Shown here: in pieces, positions 45,977-55,151 of the stretch
Layout: every line of letters starts with the position of its first letter
Position numbering within the stretch: the first letter of the stretch is position 1
Origin: Telluria beijingensis
Lineage (GTDB): Bacteria > Pseudomonadota > Gammaproteobacteria > Burkholderiales > Burkholderiaceae_D
NCBI RefSeq assembly: GCF_030770395.1
Contig: NZ_CP132480.1
Location: 4,436,039 to 4,500,038 of the forward strand
Length of the DNA: 64,000 bases
Direction of reading: 5' to 3'
Position numbers and translations under genes: made by a program
The notes under the pieces: model-generated
What the model was told of the DNA's origin: nothing
The model's database searches: none
What the model saw: the letters and a program-made list of their open reading frames with translations, nothing else

Positions 45977-47107
45977 CGCCACTTCGGCCGACTCGACCCG
46001 GTTGCGGCCATTGCGCTTGGCCGCGTACAGCTGCTTGTCGGCCGCCACGATCAGGTCGGGCAGGGTGATGCGCAGGTCCTGGCTGGAGAAATCGAAGGCG
46101 GCCACGCCGAAGCTGGCGCTGGTCGGCACCGGCTCGCCGTCGACCGTGAACGAGCTGGCGGCGAACGCTTCGCGCAGGCGTTCGGCCAGCGCGGTCGCCC
46201 CCGGCAGTGCGGTCACCGGTAGGATCAGCAGGAATTCCTCGCCGCCGTAGCGCACCACCGCATCGACGCCCTGGCGCGTCATCCGCTGCAGCAGGGTGGC
46301 GAAGCCCTGGATCACGTTGTCGCCCTGGTGGTGGCCGAAGGTGTCGTTGATGTGCTTGAAGTGGTCGATATCGCACAGCACCACCGAGACCGGGTGGCCG
46401 AAGCGCCGCGCCCGCGCCAGCTCGGCGCCCATCAAGTGGTCGTTCAAGTAGTGGCGGTTGTAGCAGCCGGTGAGCTGGTCGCGCTCGGCGAGCCGCTTGA
46501 GCTGGGTCTGCAGGCGGAATTCCTCGCGCGCCACCCGGTTGAAGCGGCGCGCCGCCAGGATGCCGAAGGTATTGATCATCGCCAGCAGCATGCCCATCGT
46601 GAGCAGGTCGGCCATGGGCCGCGGCGGCAGCATGAAGTGCACCAGTGCCAGGAACACGATCACGCCGCCGCTGGCGACCAGGGTGGCGTAGGCCAGCCGG
46701 TTCGGGATGTACAGGTAGATCACGACCTGGATCACCACCATCGACAGCGCATGCCAGTGCACCTCGTTCGGCCGCGCCAGCGCCACCACCATGAAGCAGG
46801 CCAGCGACAGGATTTCCGCGCTCGACGCGGCCAGCCGCGTGCCGCGTACCGACAGCGGACGGCGATAGGCCAGCCAGGCGCCGGTGCCGCCGATCAGCGC
46901 CACGCCCAGGCGCGCCGGCAGGGTTTCGCGCAGCGCGGTGTGTAGCCCCAGCGCCGCGATATCGGTCAGGAAGAACAACTGGAAGAACACAACGCAGAAC
47001 ATCAGCGTGAAGCCGAGCATCGCGCGCGTGCGGGGCAACTGGCTGGCGAGGAATTCGGACTCGTCCGCGGCGCGCGCGAATTCTCCGGTCAGGGGATGGA
47101 ATTTCAT
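45971..47107 (-). CDS. Membrane-bound diguanylate cyclase (GGDEF)
   Basis: About 378 residues. Five or so membrane helices occupy residues ~30-185, followed by a GGDEF domain (RDQLTGCYNRHYLNDHLM, FKHINDTFGHHQGD, VVRYGGEEFLLILP). The active motif GGEEF is intact, so c-di-GMP synthesis is likely. The I-site position upstream of it reads QGVD rather than RxxD, suggesting no product inhibition. The start is uncertain: ATG 47107 and ATG 47125 are both possible, neither with a good ribosome site. It overlaps the convergent ddpX by 6 bases. Confidence 0.87.
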   Translation of the reverse strand: MKFHPLTGEFARAADESEFLASQLPRTRAMLGFTLMFCVVFFQLFFLTDIAALGLHTALRETLPARLGVALIGGTGAWLAYRRPLSVRGTRLAASSAEILSLACFMVVALARPNEVHWHALSMVVIQVVIYLYIPNRLAYATLVASGGVIVFLALVHFMLPPRPMADLLTMGMLLAMINTFGILAARRFNRVAREEFRLQTQLKRLAERDQLTGCYNRHYLNDHLMGAELARARRFGHPVSVVLCDIDHFKHINDTFGHHQGDNVIQGFATLLQRMTRQGVDAVVRYGGEEFLLILPVTALPGATALAERLREAFAASSFTVDGEPVPTSASFGVAAFDFSSQDLRITLPDLIVAADKQLYAAKRNGRNRVESAEVAL

Positions 47108-47284
47108 GGATGTCAGGGCGGCCATTCTGGACGGTAGGCGCGTCCTGCGGAGGCGGAAACCGGGAGCGAGGGACACGCTCCGTCCGCTATTGTGTCAGCT
47201 TTTGCTATCGAAAACTAACGAATTATAGTAATTCGACAGTTACCTTATCTTAATAGCAAGTGACGTCGGCTGGTCAATTCCGGT

Positions 47285-48742
47285 TCAGGGCGCCGTGCCC
47301 GAGCGCGCCACCCAATCCACCAGCGTATCGAGCACCGCGCGACCACGGCCATTGCTGCTTCGCTCGCTATTGACCATCGCCACGAACACGCAGAGGTTGC
47401 CGTTCGCATCCGGCACATAGCCGGCCAGCGCCGCGACATTGCGCAGGCCGCCCGTCTTCAGGCGCGCGCGGCCGGCCGCGGGGCTGTCCTGCAGGCGGCG
47501 GCGCATGGTGCCGTCGACCGCCCCGATCGGCATGCTGGCCTGGAATTCAGGCGCCCACGGGCTGCGCAGGCCGGCCTGCAGCAACCGGGCCATCTGCTGC
47601 GCGCTGATGCGCTCGATGCGCGACAGGCCCGAGCCGTTGTCGATCACGAAGCCGGTGTCGTCGATCTGCCTGTCGCGCAGCCAGCCGCGCACGGCGGCGT
47701 CGGCGCGGGCGAACGTCGATCCGTCCGCCAGCGGCAGCGCCAGGCTGCCCGCGACCGGGTCGGCCTGCAGGCTGCCCAGGCTCAGGAACAGGGTGCGCGC
47801 CAGCGCATTGTCGGATGGCTTGTTGATGTCGCGGACCAGTTCGGGCAGCTGGCGCGACACATGGGCGGCCAGCACGCGCGCGTCCAGTGGGGTGGGGCCG
47901 GTGATGGTGCGGCCGCTCAGGACGCCGCCGCCATCGCTCCAGAGCTGGCGCACCAGGCGGCCCACGTAGTCATCGCGATCGAGCACGTTGACGCCGTAGC
48001 TGCGGTTGCAGTTCTTCGGGAAGGTGCCGCGCAAGACCACCTTGATGCGGCCATCGGATTCACGGCGTACTTCGGGCTGGCGCCAGCCGTCTTCCCATTT
48101 GGCGCAGTCGGCGTCGACCAGCATCATCTCGGACGCCACCGACACCCGTTCCAATTCGGGATGCATGCGCAGCTGCAGGCGCGAGGCAGTCGAGCGCATG
48201 TCCAGTTGCAGCATGTTCTTGTTGACCAGCAGGGCGTCGGGGATGACGTTGTAATACGCGTCCGGCGACTCGTCGAAGGGAGGCAGGCCGACATCGAGGC
48301 GCGCCGGCTGGAACAGTTCGCGGTCGAGCACCAGGTCGCCCTCGATGCGCGTGATGCCCTCGTAGCGCAGCGCGCGCAGCATGTCGGCGATGTGCTCGCC
48401 GGAGAGGTCGGCATCGGCGCCGCCTTTCAGGTACAGGCTCCCGCGCAGCACGCCGTCCTCGACCTGGCCCGTGGTGCGCAGCTCGGTGCGGCCGCGGAAG
48501 GCGGGGCCCAGGCGCTCCAGGCCGACCAGTGTCGTCACCAGCTTCATGGTCGATGCCGGCTGCATCGGCAGGCCGGCCTGGTGTTCCAGCACGGTGGCGT
48601 CGCCGCGCAGCACCAGCACCCCGATCTCGTTTTGCGCAATGCCGTTCTGCTGCAGCGCCTGGACCACCGGTTGCGGCAGCTGGGCGTGGGCCAGCGAGGC
48701 GCTAGCGGAGAAGGCGAGGGCGAGGGCGGCGCGTCGAAGCAT
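47285..48742 (-). CDS. dacB: D-alanyl-D-alanine carboxypeptidase/endopeptidase (PBP4)
   Basis: 485 residues with a signal peptide (cleavage near AHA-Q, residue 20). The penicilloyl-serine SxxK STMK is at 64-67, SDN appears in KPSDNALART and KTG in LKTGGLRN. A large insertion domain between SxxK and SDN is typical of class C PBP4/DacB. It trims stem peptides and cross-links in the periplasm. It starts 9 bases after the SpmAB gene ends, so the two form an operon. Confidence 0.94.
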   Translation of the reverse strand: MLRRAALALAFSASASLAHAQLPQPVVQALQQNGIAQNEIGVLVLRGDATVLEHQAGLPMQPASTMKLVTTLVGLERLGPAFRGRTELRTTGQVEDGVLRGSLYLKGGADADLSGEHIADMLRALRYEGITRIEGDLVLDRELFQPARLDVGLPPFDESPDAYYNVIPDALLVNKNMLQLDMRSTASRLQLRMHPELERVSVASEMMLVDADCAKWEDGWRQPEVRRESDGRIKVVLRGTFPKNCNRSYGVNVLDRDDYVGRLVRQLWSDGGGVLSGRTITGPTPLDARVLAAHVSRQLPELVRDINKPSDNALARTLFLSLGSLQADPVAGSLALPLADGSTFARADAAVRGWLRDRQIDDTGFVIDNGSGLSRIERISAQQMARLLQAGLRSPWAPEFQASMPIGAVDGTMRRRLQDSPAAGRARLKTGGLRNVAALAGYVPDANGNLCVFVAMVNSERSSNGRGRAVLDTLVDWVARSGTAP

Positions 48743-48751
48743 ATGGGTCCT

Positions 48752-49990
48752 TTAACCGAAGAAGAGATAGGCGACGAAGATCGCGGCGATGATGCCGATC
48801 AGATCGGCCAGCAGGCCGTAGCTGACCGCATAGCGGGTCTTGCGGATGCCCACCGAACCGAAGTACAGCGCGATGATGTAGAACGTGGTGTCCGAGGCGC
48901 CTTGCAGCACGCTGGCCAGGCGGCCGACGAAGGAATCGACCCCATAGGTGTTGATCGCATCGATCATCATGGCGCGCGCGCCGCTGCCCGAGAGCGACTT
49001 CATGAGCGCGGTCGGCAGCGCGCCGACAAAGTCGGTCTGCAGGCCGAGGGCGGAGAACACCCAGGCGAAGCCGTTCACGATCAGGCCCAGGATGCCCGAA
49101 TTACGCACCACGCTGATCGCGACGATCATCCCGACCAGATAGGGGATGATCTTGATCGCGGTCTCCACGCCGCCCTTGGCGCCTTCGATGAAGGCGTCGA
49201 ACACGTTCACCTTCTTTATCAGGGCGCCGGTCATGAAGGCGGCGATCACCGAGAACAGCACCATATTGGCGACCACGGTCGACACCAGCTGGATCTGCGA
49301 CTTGTCCAGGAAATACGTGAAGCCGAACACCATCGAGGCGATCAGCGCGGCGGTGCCGCCGATCCAGGCAAAGACCACCGGGTCGAACATATTGATGCGC
49401 TGGCGGATGCCCACCGCGATGATGCTGAAGATGGTGGCGGTATAGGTCGCGATCAGGGTCGGGATGAAGATGTCGGCCGGATTGGCCGCGCCCAGCACCG
49501 CGCGCTGGGCCATGACGGCCAGCGGGATGATGGTCAGGCCCGAGGTCTGGATCACTAGGAACATCAGCTGGGCGTCGCTGGCCTCGTCCTTCTTCGGATT
49601 GATCGACTGCAGGCTCTCCATCGCCTTCAGGCCGAAGGGCGTGGCGGCGTTGTCGAGGCCCAGCATATTGGCCGAGAAGTTCATCACCATATGGCCGTTG
49701 GCCGGGTGGTCCCTCGGCACGCCGGGGAAGATGCGCGAGAAGAAGGGGGCGATCACGCGCGCGAACAGGTTGATGGCCCCGGCCTTCTCGCCGACGTTCA
49801 TGATCCCGAGCCAGAAAGTCATCACGCCGGCCAGCGGCAGGGCGATGTCCATCACGGCCATCTTGGCAGAGTCGAAGGTGCCGTCGATGATGCGCTTGAA
49901 AATTTCGGTATCGCCGAGGAACAGCCACTGGAACAGCGCTGCAAGGAAGCCGACGAGGAAGAAGCCTGTCCAGATGTAATTGAGTGCCAT
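48752..49990 (-). CDS. Fused SpmA-SpmB nucleoside-recognition membrane protein
   Basis: 412 residues. Two nucleoside-recognition (Gate) domains in one chain: an SpmA half (MTFWLGIMNVGEKAGAINLFARVIAPFFSRIFPGVP, NMLGLDNAATPFGLKAME) and an SpmB half (GGVETAIKIIPYLVGMIVAISVVR, ALPTALMKSLSGSGARAMMID, VLQGASDTTFYIIALYFGSVG). In Bacillus, spmA and spmB are separate and lie in the dacB operon for spore cortex maturation. Here the fused form is again beside a D,D-carboxypeptidase gene although this organism group does not sporulate. ATG 49990 gives family length. Confidence 0.9.
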   Translation of the reverse strand: MALNYIWTGFFLVGFLAALFQWLFLGDTEIFKRIIDGTFDSAKMAVMDIALPLAGVMTFWLGIMNVGEKAGAINLFARVIAPFFSRIFPGVPRDHPANGHMVMNFSANMLGLDNAATPFGLKAMESLQSINPKKDEASDAQLMFLVIQTSGLTIIPLAVMAQRAVLGAANPADIFIPTLIATYTATIFSIIAVGIRQRINMFDPVVFAWIGGTAALIASMVFGFTYFLDKSQIQLVSTVVANMVLFSVIAAFMTGALIKKVNVFDAFIEGAKGGVETAIKIIPYLVGMIVAISVVRNSGILGLIVNGFAWVFSALGLQTDFVGALPTALMKSLSGSGARAMMIDAINTYGVDSFVGRLASVLQGASDTTFYIIALYFGSVGIRKTRYAVSYGLLADLIGIIAAIFVAYLFFG

Positions 49991-50154
49991 GTAGTAGGTC
50001 GCTGCTGGGTATCGCACGATTGTGCAGCGGTAAATGGCTGAGGGCAAGCAAGGTGGATGAAAGAATGCAGCCGCACCATGTTTAAAAGTTATGAGCGTTG
50101 CCTCCGGAGGGCCGCCGCGCCTATGATACGCAACGCCCAACAGGACCTGCCGTC

Positions 50155-51888
50155 ATGACATTCCGCTACGCCGCCGCCCTCGTTCTATCGCTGTCCTGCC
50201 TCGGCGCGCAGCCGGTCCAGGCCCAGGCGCAGCCTCCCGAAAAAGTGCTGCGCATGTTCCTGTCCACCAGCGAAACCGGGCTCGATCCGGCGGTGGCCTC
50301 CGACAACGCCACCCTGTCGCTGCTGGAAAACCTGTTCGATCCGCTGCTGCGCTACGACTACCTGGCGCGGCCGGCCAGGCTGCGGCCCAACACGGCGACC
50401 GCGATGCCGGACGTGAGCGCCGACGGCCTGACGTATACCTTTCGCATCCGCCCGGGCATTTACTTCACGCCCGACCCGGCCTTCAAGGGCGTCAAGCGCG
50501 AAGTCACGGCCCAGGACTATGTGTATAGCCTCCAGCGCCTGCGCGACCCGTCGCTCAGGTCGCCCTGGTCCTATATGGTCGAAGGCAAGCAGGCCGAGGC
50601 GGTAGACCGCTACACGCTGCGCATCCGCCTGGCGGCGCCCGACAACAACTTCCTGTTCTATCTGGCGACCCCGGCCACCGGCGTGGTGGCGCGCGAAGTG
50701 ATCGAGGCCTATCCGGGCCAGGCCGGCAACCATCCGGTCGGCACCGGCCCATTCATGATTGGCGAGTGGAAGCGCAGCGACCGCATCGTCCTGCTGGCCA
50801 ATCCCTATTCGACGGCGGTATTCAGCGCCACGCCGGGCGACAACGATGAAGACCGGGCCATCGCCGCCGCCCTGGATGGAAAACGCCTGCCGCGCGTCGA
50901 CCGGATCGAGGTGAAGATCGCCGAGGAATTCCAGGGCCGCATGCTGGGCTTCCTGAACGGCGAATACGACTACCTGGAACAGATTCCCGAATCGATGACC
51001 GAGATGGTGGTGCAGGACGGTGGCCTGAAACCGGAACTGGCGGCGCGCGGCATCGTGCTGTCGCGCTTCCCGGTGCTGCAGACCTACTATATGTGGATGA
51101 ACATGAACGATCCGGTGGTCGGCGGCTATGGCAGGGACCGGGTGGCGCTGCGGCGCGCGATCTCGATGTCGTATAACAGCGTCGAAGATATCGCGCTGCT
51201 CAAGAAGGGTTTCGCGATCAAGGCCGAATCGCCGCTGCCGCCGAACGTGCTCGGCTACGACCCGAACTACCGCAGCCCCGTGCCCTACGACCCGGCCCTG
51301 GCCAATGCGCTGCTGGACCGCCACGGCTACGACAGGCGAGATCCGGACGGATTCCGGCGTTCTCCGGATGGCAAGCCGCTGACGCTCACCATGCACAGCG
51401 AAGCCACCGTCGGCGGCCGCCTGCGCGACGAGATGTGGCGCAAATGCCTGAATGCGATCGGCCTGCGCGTGGTGTTCAAGTCGGACAAGAAGACCGAGAT
51501 CATCAAGGCCTCGCGCCTGGGCACGGTGCAGATGTTCGAGAGTAACTGGATTGCCGACTTCCCCGACGGCGACAACTTCTACCAGCTGCTGTACGGGCCG
51601 AATGCGGGCCGCGCCAACTACGCCCGCTTTAACCTGCCTGAATACAATGTGCGCTACGAAAGGGCACGATTGCTCACCGATGGTGCAGAGCGCAATCGGC
51701 TCTATTTCGAGATGAACCAGCTGCTGCATGCCTATAACCCATGGGTCCCATTGACCCATGTTCTCTCGGGAGACCTGCGTCATCCGTGGCTGAAAAACTA
51801 CAAACGGCATCCAGTCGAATTCACGACCTGGCGTTACCTCGATGTCGATGTTGCGCAAAGATCACGCTCTGCCAGAGGCAAGCGTTAG
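50155..51888 (+). CDS. ABC transporter substrate-binding protein, family 5 (oligopeptide type)
   Basis: 577 residues. A signal peptide (cleavage near VQA-QA, ~24) is followed by the SBP_bac_5 fold: ENLFDPLLRYD, YTFRIRPGIYFTPDPAFKG, NHPVGTGPFMIGEWKRSDRIVLLAN, LRRAISMSYN and the C-terminal FNLPEYNVRYERARLL. Members bind peptides, including murein tripeptide (MppA). No permease or ATPase genes are adjacent, so it must use a transporter encoded elsewhere. It is divergent from the SpmAB-DacB operon, which suggests wall peptides as ligands, an inference from context. Confidence 0.9.
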   Translation: MTFRYAAALVLSLSCLGAQPVQAQAQPPEKVLRMFLSTSETGLDPAVASDNATLSLLENLFDPLLRYDYLARPARLRPNTATAMPDVSADGLTYTFRIRPGIYFTPDPAFKGVKREVTAQDYVYSLQRLRDPSLRSPWSYMVEGKQAEAVDRYTLRIRLAAPDNNFLFYLATPATGVVAREVIEAYPGQAGNHPVGTGPFMIGEWKRSDRIVLLANPYSTAVFSATPGDNDEDRAIAAALDGKRLPRVDRIEVKIAEEFQGRMLGFLNGEYDYLEQIPESMTEMVVQDGGLKPELAARGIVLSRFPVLQTYYMWMNMNDPVVGGYGRDRVALRRAISMSYNSVEDIALLKKGFAIKAESPLPPNVLGYDPNYRSPVPYDPALANALLDRHGYDRRDPDGFRRSPDGKPLTLTMHSEATVGGRLRDEMWRKCLNAIGLRVVFKSDKKTEIIKASRLGTVQMFESNWIADFPDGDNFYQLLYGPNAGRANYARFNLPEYNVRYERARLLTDGAERNRLYFEMNQLLHAYNPWVPLTHVLSGDLRHPWLKNYKRHPVEFTTWRYLDVDVAQRSRSARGKR

Positions 51889-51927
51889 TTTTCGTTAGTT
51901 TTTCCTAAATAAAATATTCCTGCTGGT

Positions 51928-51933
51928 TATACT
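51928..51933 (+). promoter_or_regulatory. Candidate -10 element upstream of the TonB-dependent receptor
   Basis: TATACT at 51928-51933 sits in an AT-rich stretch (51889-51960) between two genes, with no convincing -35 at standard distance. A palindrome TCTGAAATCAGA lies downstream at about 51980-51991, in what would be a long leader of about 170 bases. Confidence 0.3.
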
Positions 51934-52105
51934 GCCCTCCGGATAATTCATTGGCATCTGCGAAATTTGTGGGCGTACTCTGAAATCAGAACATAACGTA
52001 ATGCTAAGAGCGAACTAGCCATTACGAACAGAGCAGGCCAGGTGTGCATCGTGCGGTGCACCAATCTGGCCCAAGACCGCCAAGGGAAACGATAGGAGAA
52101 ACACG

Positions 52106-54961
52106 GTGAAATTGAAAAAACTGGCACAGTTGATGGCCCTGATGGGCGTGGCTGCCCCGATCGTGGCGCAAGCCCAGGCGCAAAGCGAAGCCCCGATGCA
52201 AAGGGTCGAGATCACCGGTTCGAGCATCAAGCGCATCGCCAAGGAGGGCGCGCTGCCGGTCGAGATCATCTCGCGCAAGCAGCTGGAAGACCAGGGCATC
52301 GTGACGGCCGAACAGCTGATCGCGACCCTGAACGTGAACGGCAACGGCTCCGACAACCTGGCCTCGAACGCCGACGTGACCTCGGGCGCGCAGCGCGGCA
52401 ATAACGGCGCCTCGAGCGCCAACCTGCGCGGCCAGGGCGCCGATTCGACCCTGGTCCTGCTCAATGGCCGCCGCGTCGCGACCCACGGCATGAAGGGTTC
52501 GGCGGTCGACCTGAACTCGATCCCGATGGCGGCGGTCGAGCGCGTCGAAGTGCTGAAGGACGGCGCCTCGGCCGTCTACGGTACCGACGCGATCGGCGGC
52601 GTGATCAACTTCATCCTGCGCAAGAACTACAAGGGCCTGGAAGCCCAGGCCTTCACCGATATCACCGAAGCGGGCGGCGGCGAGATCGGCCGCGCCACCC
52701 TCACCGGCGGCTGGGGCGACCTCGATACCCAGGGCTGGAATGTGCTGGTGACGGCCGCGCACAGCGAGAACAAGGCGCTGCGCGGCGACCAGCGCGATTT
52801 CGTGAATACCTTCCAGCCGAACCGCGGCGTGTCGGTCGATACCCGCGGCACCCCGAGCGGCAATATCTTCGCCACGACCCTGGCGCCGACCCTGCTGTCG
52901 CGCACCGGCACCGGCCCGACCATCCCGGGCGGCGGCACCGTGGCCTATAACGGCATCAGCCTGCTCGACCTGCCGGGCGGCCCGGGTTGCGACAGCATCG
53001 ACGGCATGGGCGCCTACGACGAGAAACTGTGGGATTCGCCCGGTTCGGCCTATGGCTGCGCCTGGGATACCGGCCGCGCCGCCGTGCTGCAGCAGCCGGT
53101 CAAGAACACCAATGCGCTGGCGCGCGCCACCTTCCGCTCGGGCGAGCACGAGTTCTACGCCGAAGGCGTGGCCTCGCGCGTCGAAGTGGCCAAGCGCTTC
53201 TCGCCGAACCAGATCTCGCCATCCGCCTCGACCTTCGGCCCGACCTCGTTCTATCCAAGCACCGGCGCTGCGTACAACGATGTCTATAACAAGCTGGTCG
53301 CGGTCTTCCCGAGCATCGCCGCCAACTACGGCCTGCCGATCGCCTACCGCTGGCGCTGCATGGAGTGCGGCAACCGCGAGATCGAGACCGAGACCAAGGC
53401 CGGCCGCGTGCTGGTCGGCGCCGACGGTCCGTTGAACATGTTCGGCAAGCGCTACGACTACCGCGTCGGCCTGTCGCGCGCCTTCAGCGAATCGGATTCG
53501 ACCCTGGGCACCGGCTACAACTACACCCAGGCGCTGGCCAATGTGCTGGGTTCGGGCATCGTGAACCCGTTCCTGCTGCCGGGCCAGAGCCAGAGCCAGG
53601 AAGCGATCGACGCGATCCGCGCCACCTCGGCCGCCGGCGTCGTGATGTATGGCGGCAAGATGACCATGACGCAGTTCGACGCCGCGATCTCGGGCGAGCT
53701 GTTCAACCTGCCGGCCGGCCCGGTGCTGGCCGCGCTGGGCACCGACCTGCGCCGCGAGGAATACAGTTTCAACGGTGACCGCCGCGCCGCCAATGCGCGT
53801 CCGGCGATCCTGAACGCGCCGTTCGACGACGTCAATGCGCTGGACAAGGTCAAGCGCGACATCAAGGCGATCTATGCCGAGGTGCTGGTGCCGGTCACGC
53901 AGGCGCTGGAACTGACCTTCGCCATCCGCCGCGACGATTACACGGGCTTCGGCGCCACCACCAATCCGAAGGTGTCGTTCCGTTACCAGCCGATCCCGCA
54001 ACTGATGTTCCGCGGCTCGTACAACGAAAGCTTCCGCGCGCCGTCGTTCAACCAGCTGTTCAACGGCATCACCGAGTCGCCGTATGCCGGCAAGGACCTG
54101 GCCGACCCGGCCACCTGCTCGATCGGCCGCGTCGATTCCACCGTGCCTGGCTGTGACGCGGTCAACCCGATCACCCTGACCGGCGGCAAGAATACGCTGG
54201 GTCCGGAGACGGCCAAGCAAGGCAGCCTGGGCGTCGTGTTCGAGCCGACCAACTTCTTCTCGGCCAACGCCGACCTGTGGGAGATCCGCAAGTACGACAC
54301 GATCGACTCGTTCAACGTGGCGACCATGGTCGCGAACTACAACCTGTTCCAGGACCAGTTCTACCGCGATCCGGCCACCGGCACCCTGCTGGCGATCGAC
54401 CAGCGCTGGATCAACGCCGGCGAGCGCATCACGCGCGGCGTCGAAGTCGGCGCCCGCCTGAACGGCAAGTTCAGCACCGGCGCGGTGTGGAGCGTGGGCC
54501 TGGACGGTTCGCGCCTGCTGGAGAAGAAGTCGCGCGCCACCAAGAACGCCGAATTCGGCGAGAGCGAAGTGGGCCGCTTCCTGTTCACCGGCGACCTGGG
54601 CCTGAAGTGGAAGCACAGCGCCTACGTCACCTACAAGTACGGCAACTGGAGCGGCATGCTGCAGAACATCTACCGTTCGGGCTATGACGACCAGGTGCTG
54701 CCGGGCGTGGCCAGCGGCCGCATCGTGCCGTCGAACTACGAGCGCAAGGTCGACGATTATTCGATCTTCAACCTGTCGGTGAACTACACGGGCTTCCAGA
54801 ACCTGACCCTGACCGCGGGTGTCAAGAACCTGCTGGACGAGGATCCGCCGTTCGCGATCACGTATGACAGCAACACCGGCGCCGGCAGCAGCTGGGAACC
54901 GCGTGTCGCCGATCCGCGTGGCCGTTCGTTCACCCTGATGGCGAACTACAAGTTCTTCTGA
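52106..54961 (+). CDS. TonB-dependent outer-membrane receptor
   Basis: 951 residues. A signal peptide (MKLKKLAQLMALMGVAAP, cleavage near AQA-Q) is followed by a plug domain (VEITGSSIKRIAKEGALPVEIISRKQLEDQG, LVLLNGRRVATHG, VERVEVLKDGASAVYGTDAIGGVINFIL) and a beta-barrel that ends in an aromatic residue (MANYKFF). The short TonB box is not clear. The start is GTG 52106, with AGGAGA 7 bases upstream. Such receptors take up siderophores, glycans or peptides; ligand unknown. Surrounding genes suggest wall or glycan fragments. Confidence 0.92.
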   Translation: MKLKKLAQLMALMGVAAPIVAQAQAQSEAPMQRVEITGSSIKRIAKEGALPVEIISRKQLEDQGIVTAEQLIATLNVNGNGSDNLASNADVTSGAQRGNNGASSANLRGQGADSTLVLLNGRRVATHGMKGSAVDLNSIPMAAVERVEVLKDGASAVYGTDAIGGVINFILRKNYKGLEAQAFTDITEAGGGEIGRATLTGGWGDLDTQGWNVLVTAAHSENKALRGDQRDFVNTFQPNRGVSVDTRGTPSGNIFATTLAPTLLSRTGTGPTIPGGGTVAYNGISLLDLPGGPGCDSIDGMGAYDEKLWDSPGSAYGCAWDTGRAAVLQQPVKNTNALARATFRSGEHEFYAEGVASRVEVAKRFSPNQISPSASTFGPTSFYPSTGAAYNDVYNKLVAVFPSIAANYGLPIAYRWRCMECGNREIETETKAGRVLVGADGPLNMFGKRYDYRVGLSRAFSESDSTLGTGYNYTQALANVLGSGIVNPFLLPGQSQSQEAIDAIRATSAAGVVMYGGKMTMTQFDAAISGELFNLPAGPVLAALGTDLRREEYSFNGDRRAANARPAILNAPFDDVNALDKVKRDIKAIYAEVLVPVTQALELTFAIRRDDYTGFGATTNPKVSFRYQPIPQLMFRGSYNESFRAPSFNQLFNGITESPYAGKDLADPATCSIGRVDSTVPGCDAVNPITLTGGKNTLGPETAKQGSLGVVFEPTNFFSANADLWEIRKYDTIDSFNVATMVANYNLFQDQFYRDPATGTLLAIDQRWINAGERITRGVEVGARLNGKFSTGAVWSVGLDGSRLLEKKSRATKNAEFGESEVGRFLFTGDLGLKWKHSAYVTYKYGNWSGMLQNIYRSGYDDQVLPGVASGRIVPSNYERKVDDYSIFNLSVNYTGFQNLTLTAGVKNLLDEDPPFAITYDSNTGAGSSWEPRVADPRGRSFTLMANYKFF

Positions 54962-54976
54962 TTGCTCTACACTGAG

Positions 54977-55024
54977 GGCCCGTGCCGCGGAGGTATTCCA
55001 CCTCCCGGCGCGGGCCATTTTTTT
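54977..55024 (+). terminator. Intrinsic terminator of the TonB-dependent receptor gene
   Basis: GGCCCG (54977-54982) pairs with CGGGCC (55011-55016), with further inner pairing GCCG/CGGC and GGAGG/CCTCC, followed by A and seven T. It lies 16 bases after the stop codon. Confidence 0.88.
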
Positions 55025-55047
55025 GTTCGTAGACCCGTAACCTCCGC

Positions 55048-55137
55048 ACGTCGTTCCCGCGAAGGCGGGAACCCAAGTCCTGCCAGCGCCGTCGCGACGC
55101 ATGAAAACTTGGGTCCCCGCCTGCGCGGGGACGACGT
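55048..55137. repeat. Paired-palindrome interspersed repeat, copy C
   Basis: Arms 55048-55078 (starting ACGTCGTTCCCGCGAAGG) and 55107-55137 (ending CGGGGACGACGT) are inverted relative to one another. The two arms differ in their inner stems (TTCCC versus TCCCC), each keeping its own pairing. It is squeezed between the receptor terminator and the LD-carboxypeptidase start codon. Confidence 0.88.
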
Positions 55138-55151
55138 TGATTGACGTCGCC

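Noticed and set aside
48752..49990. Spore maturation protein as evidence of sporulation
   Set aside because: Only the SpmA/SpmB fold is shared. No other sporulation gene is present and the organism group does not sporulate.
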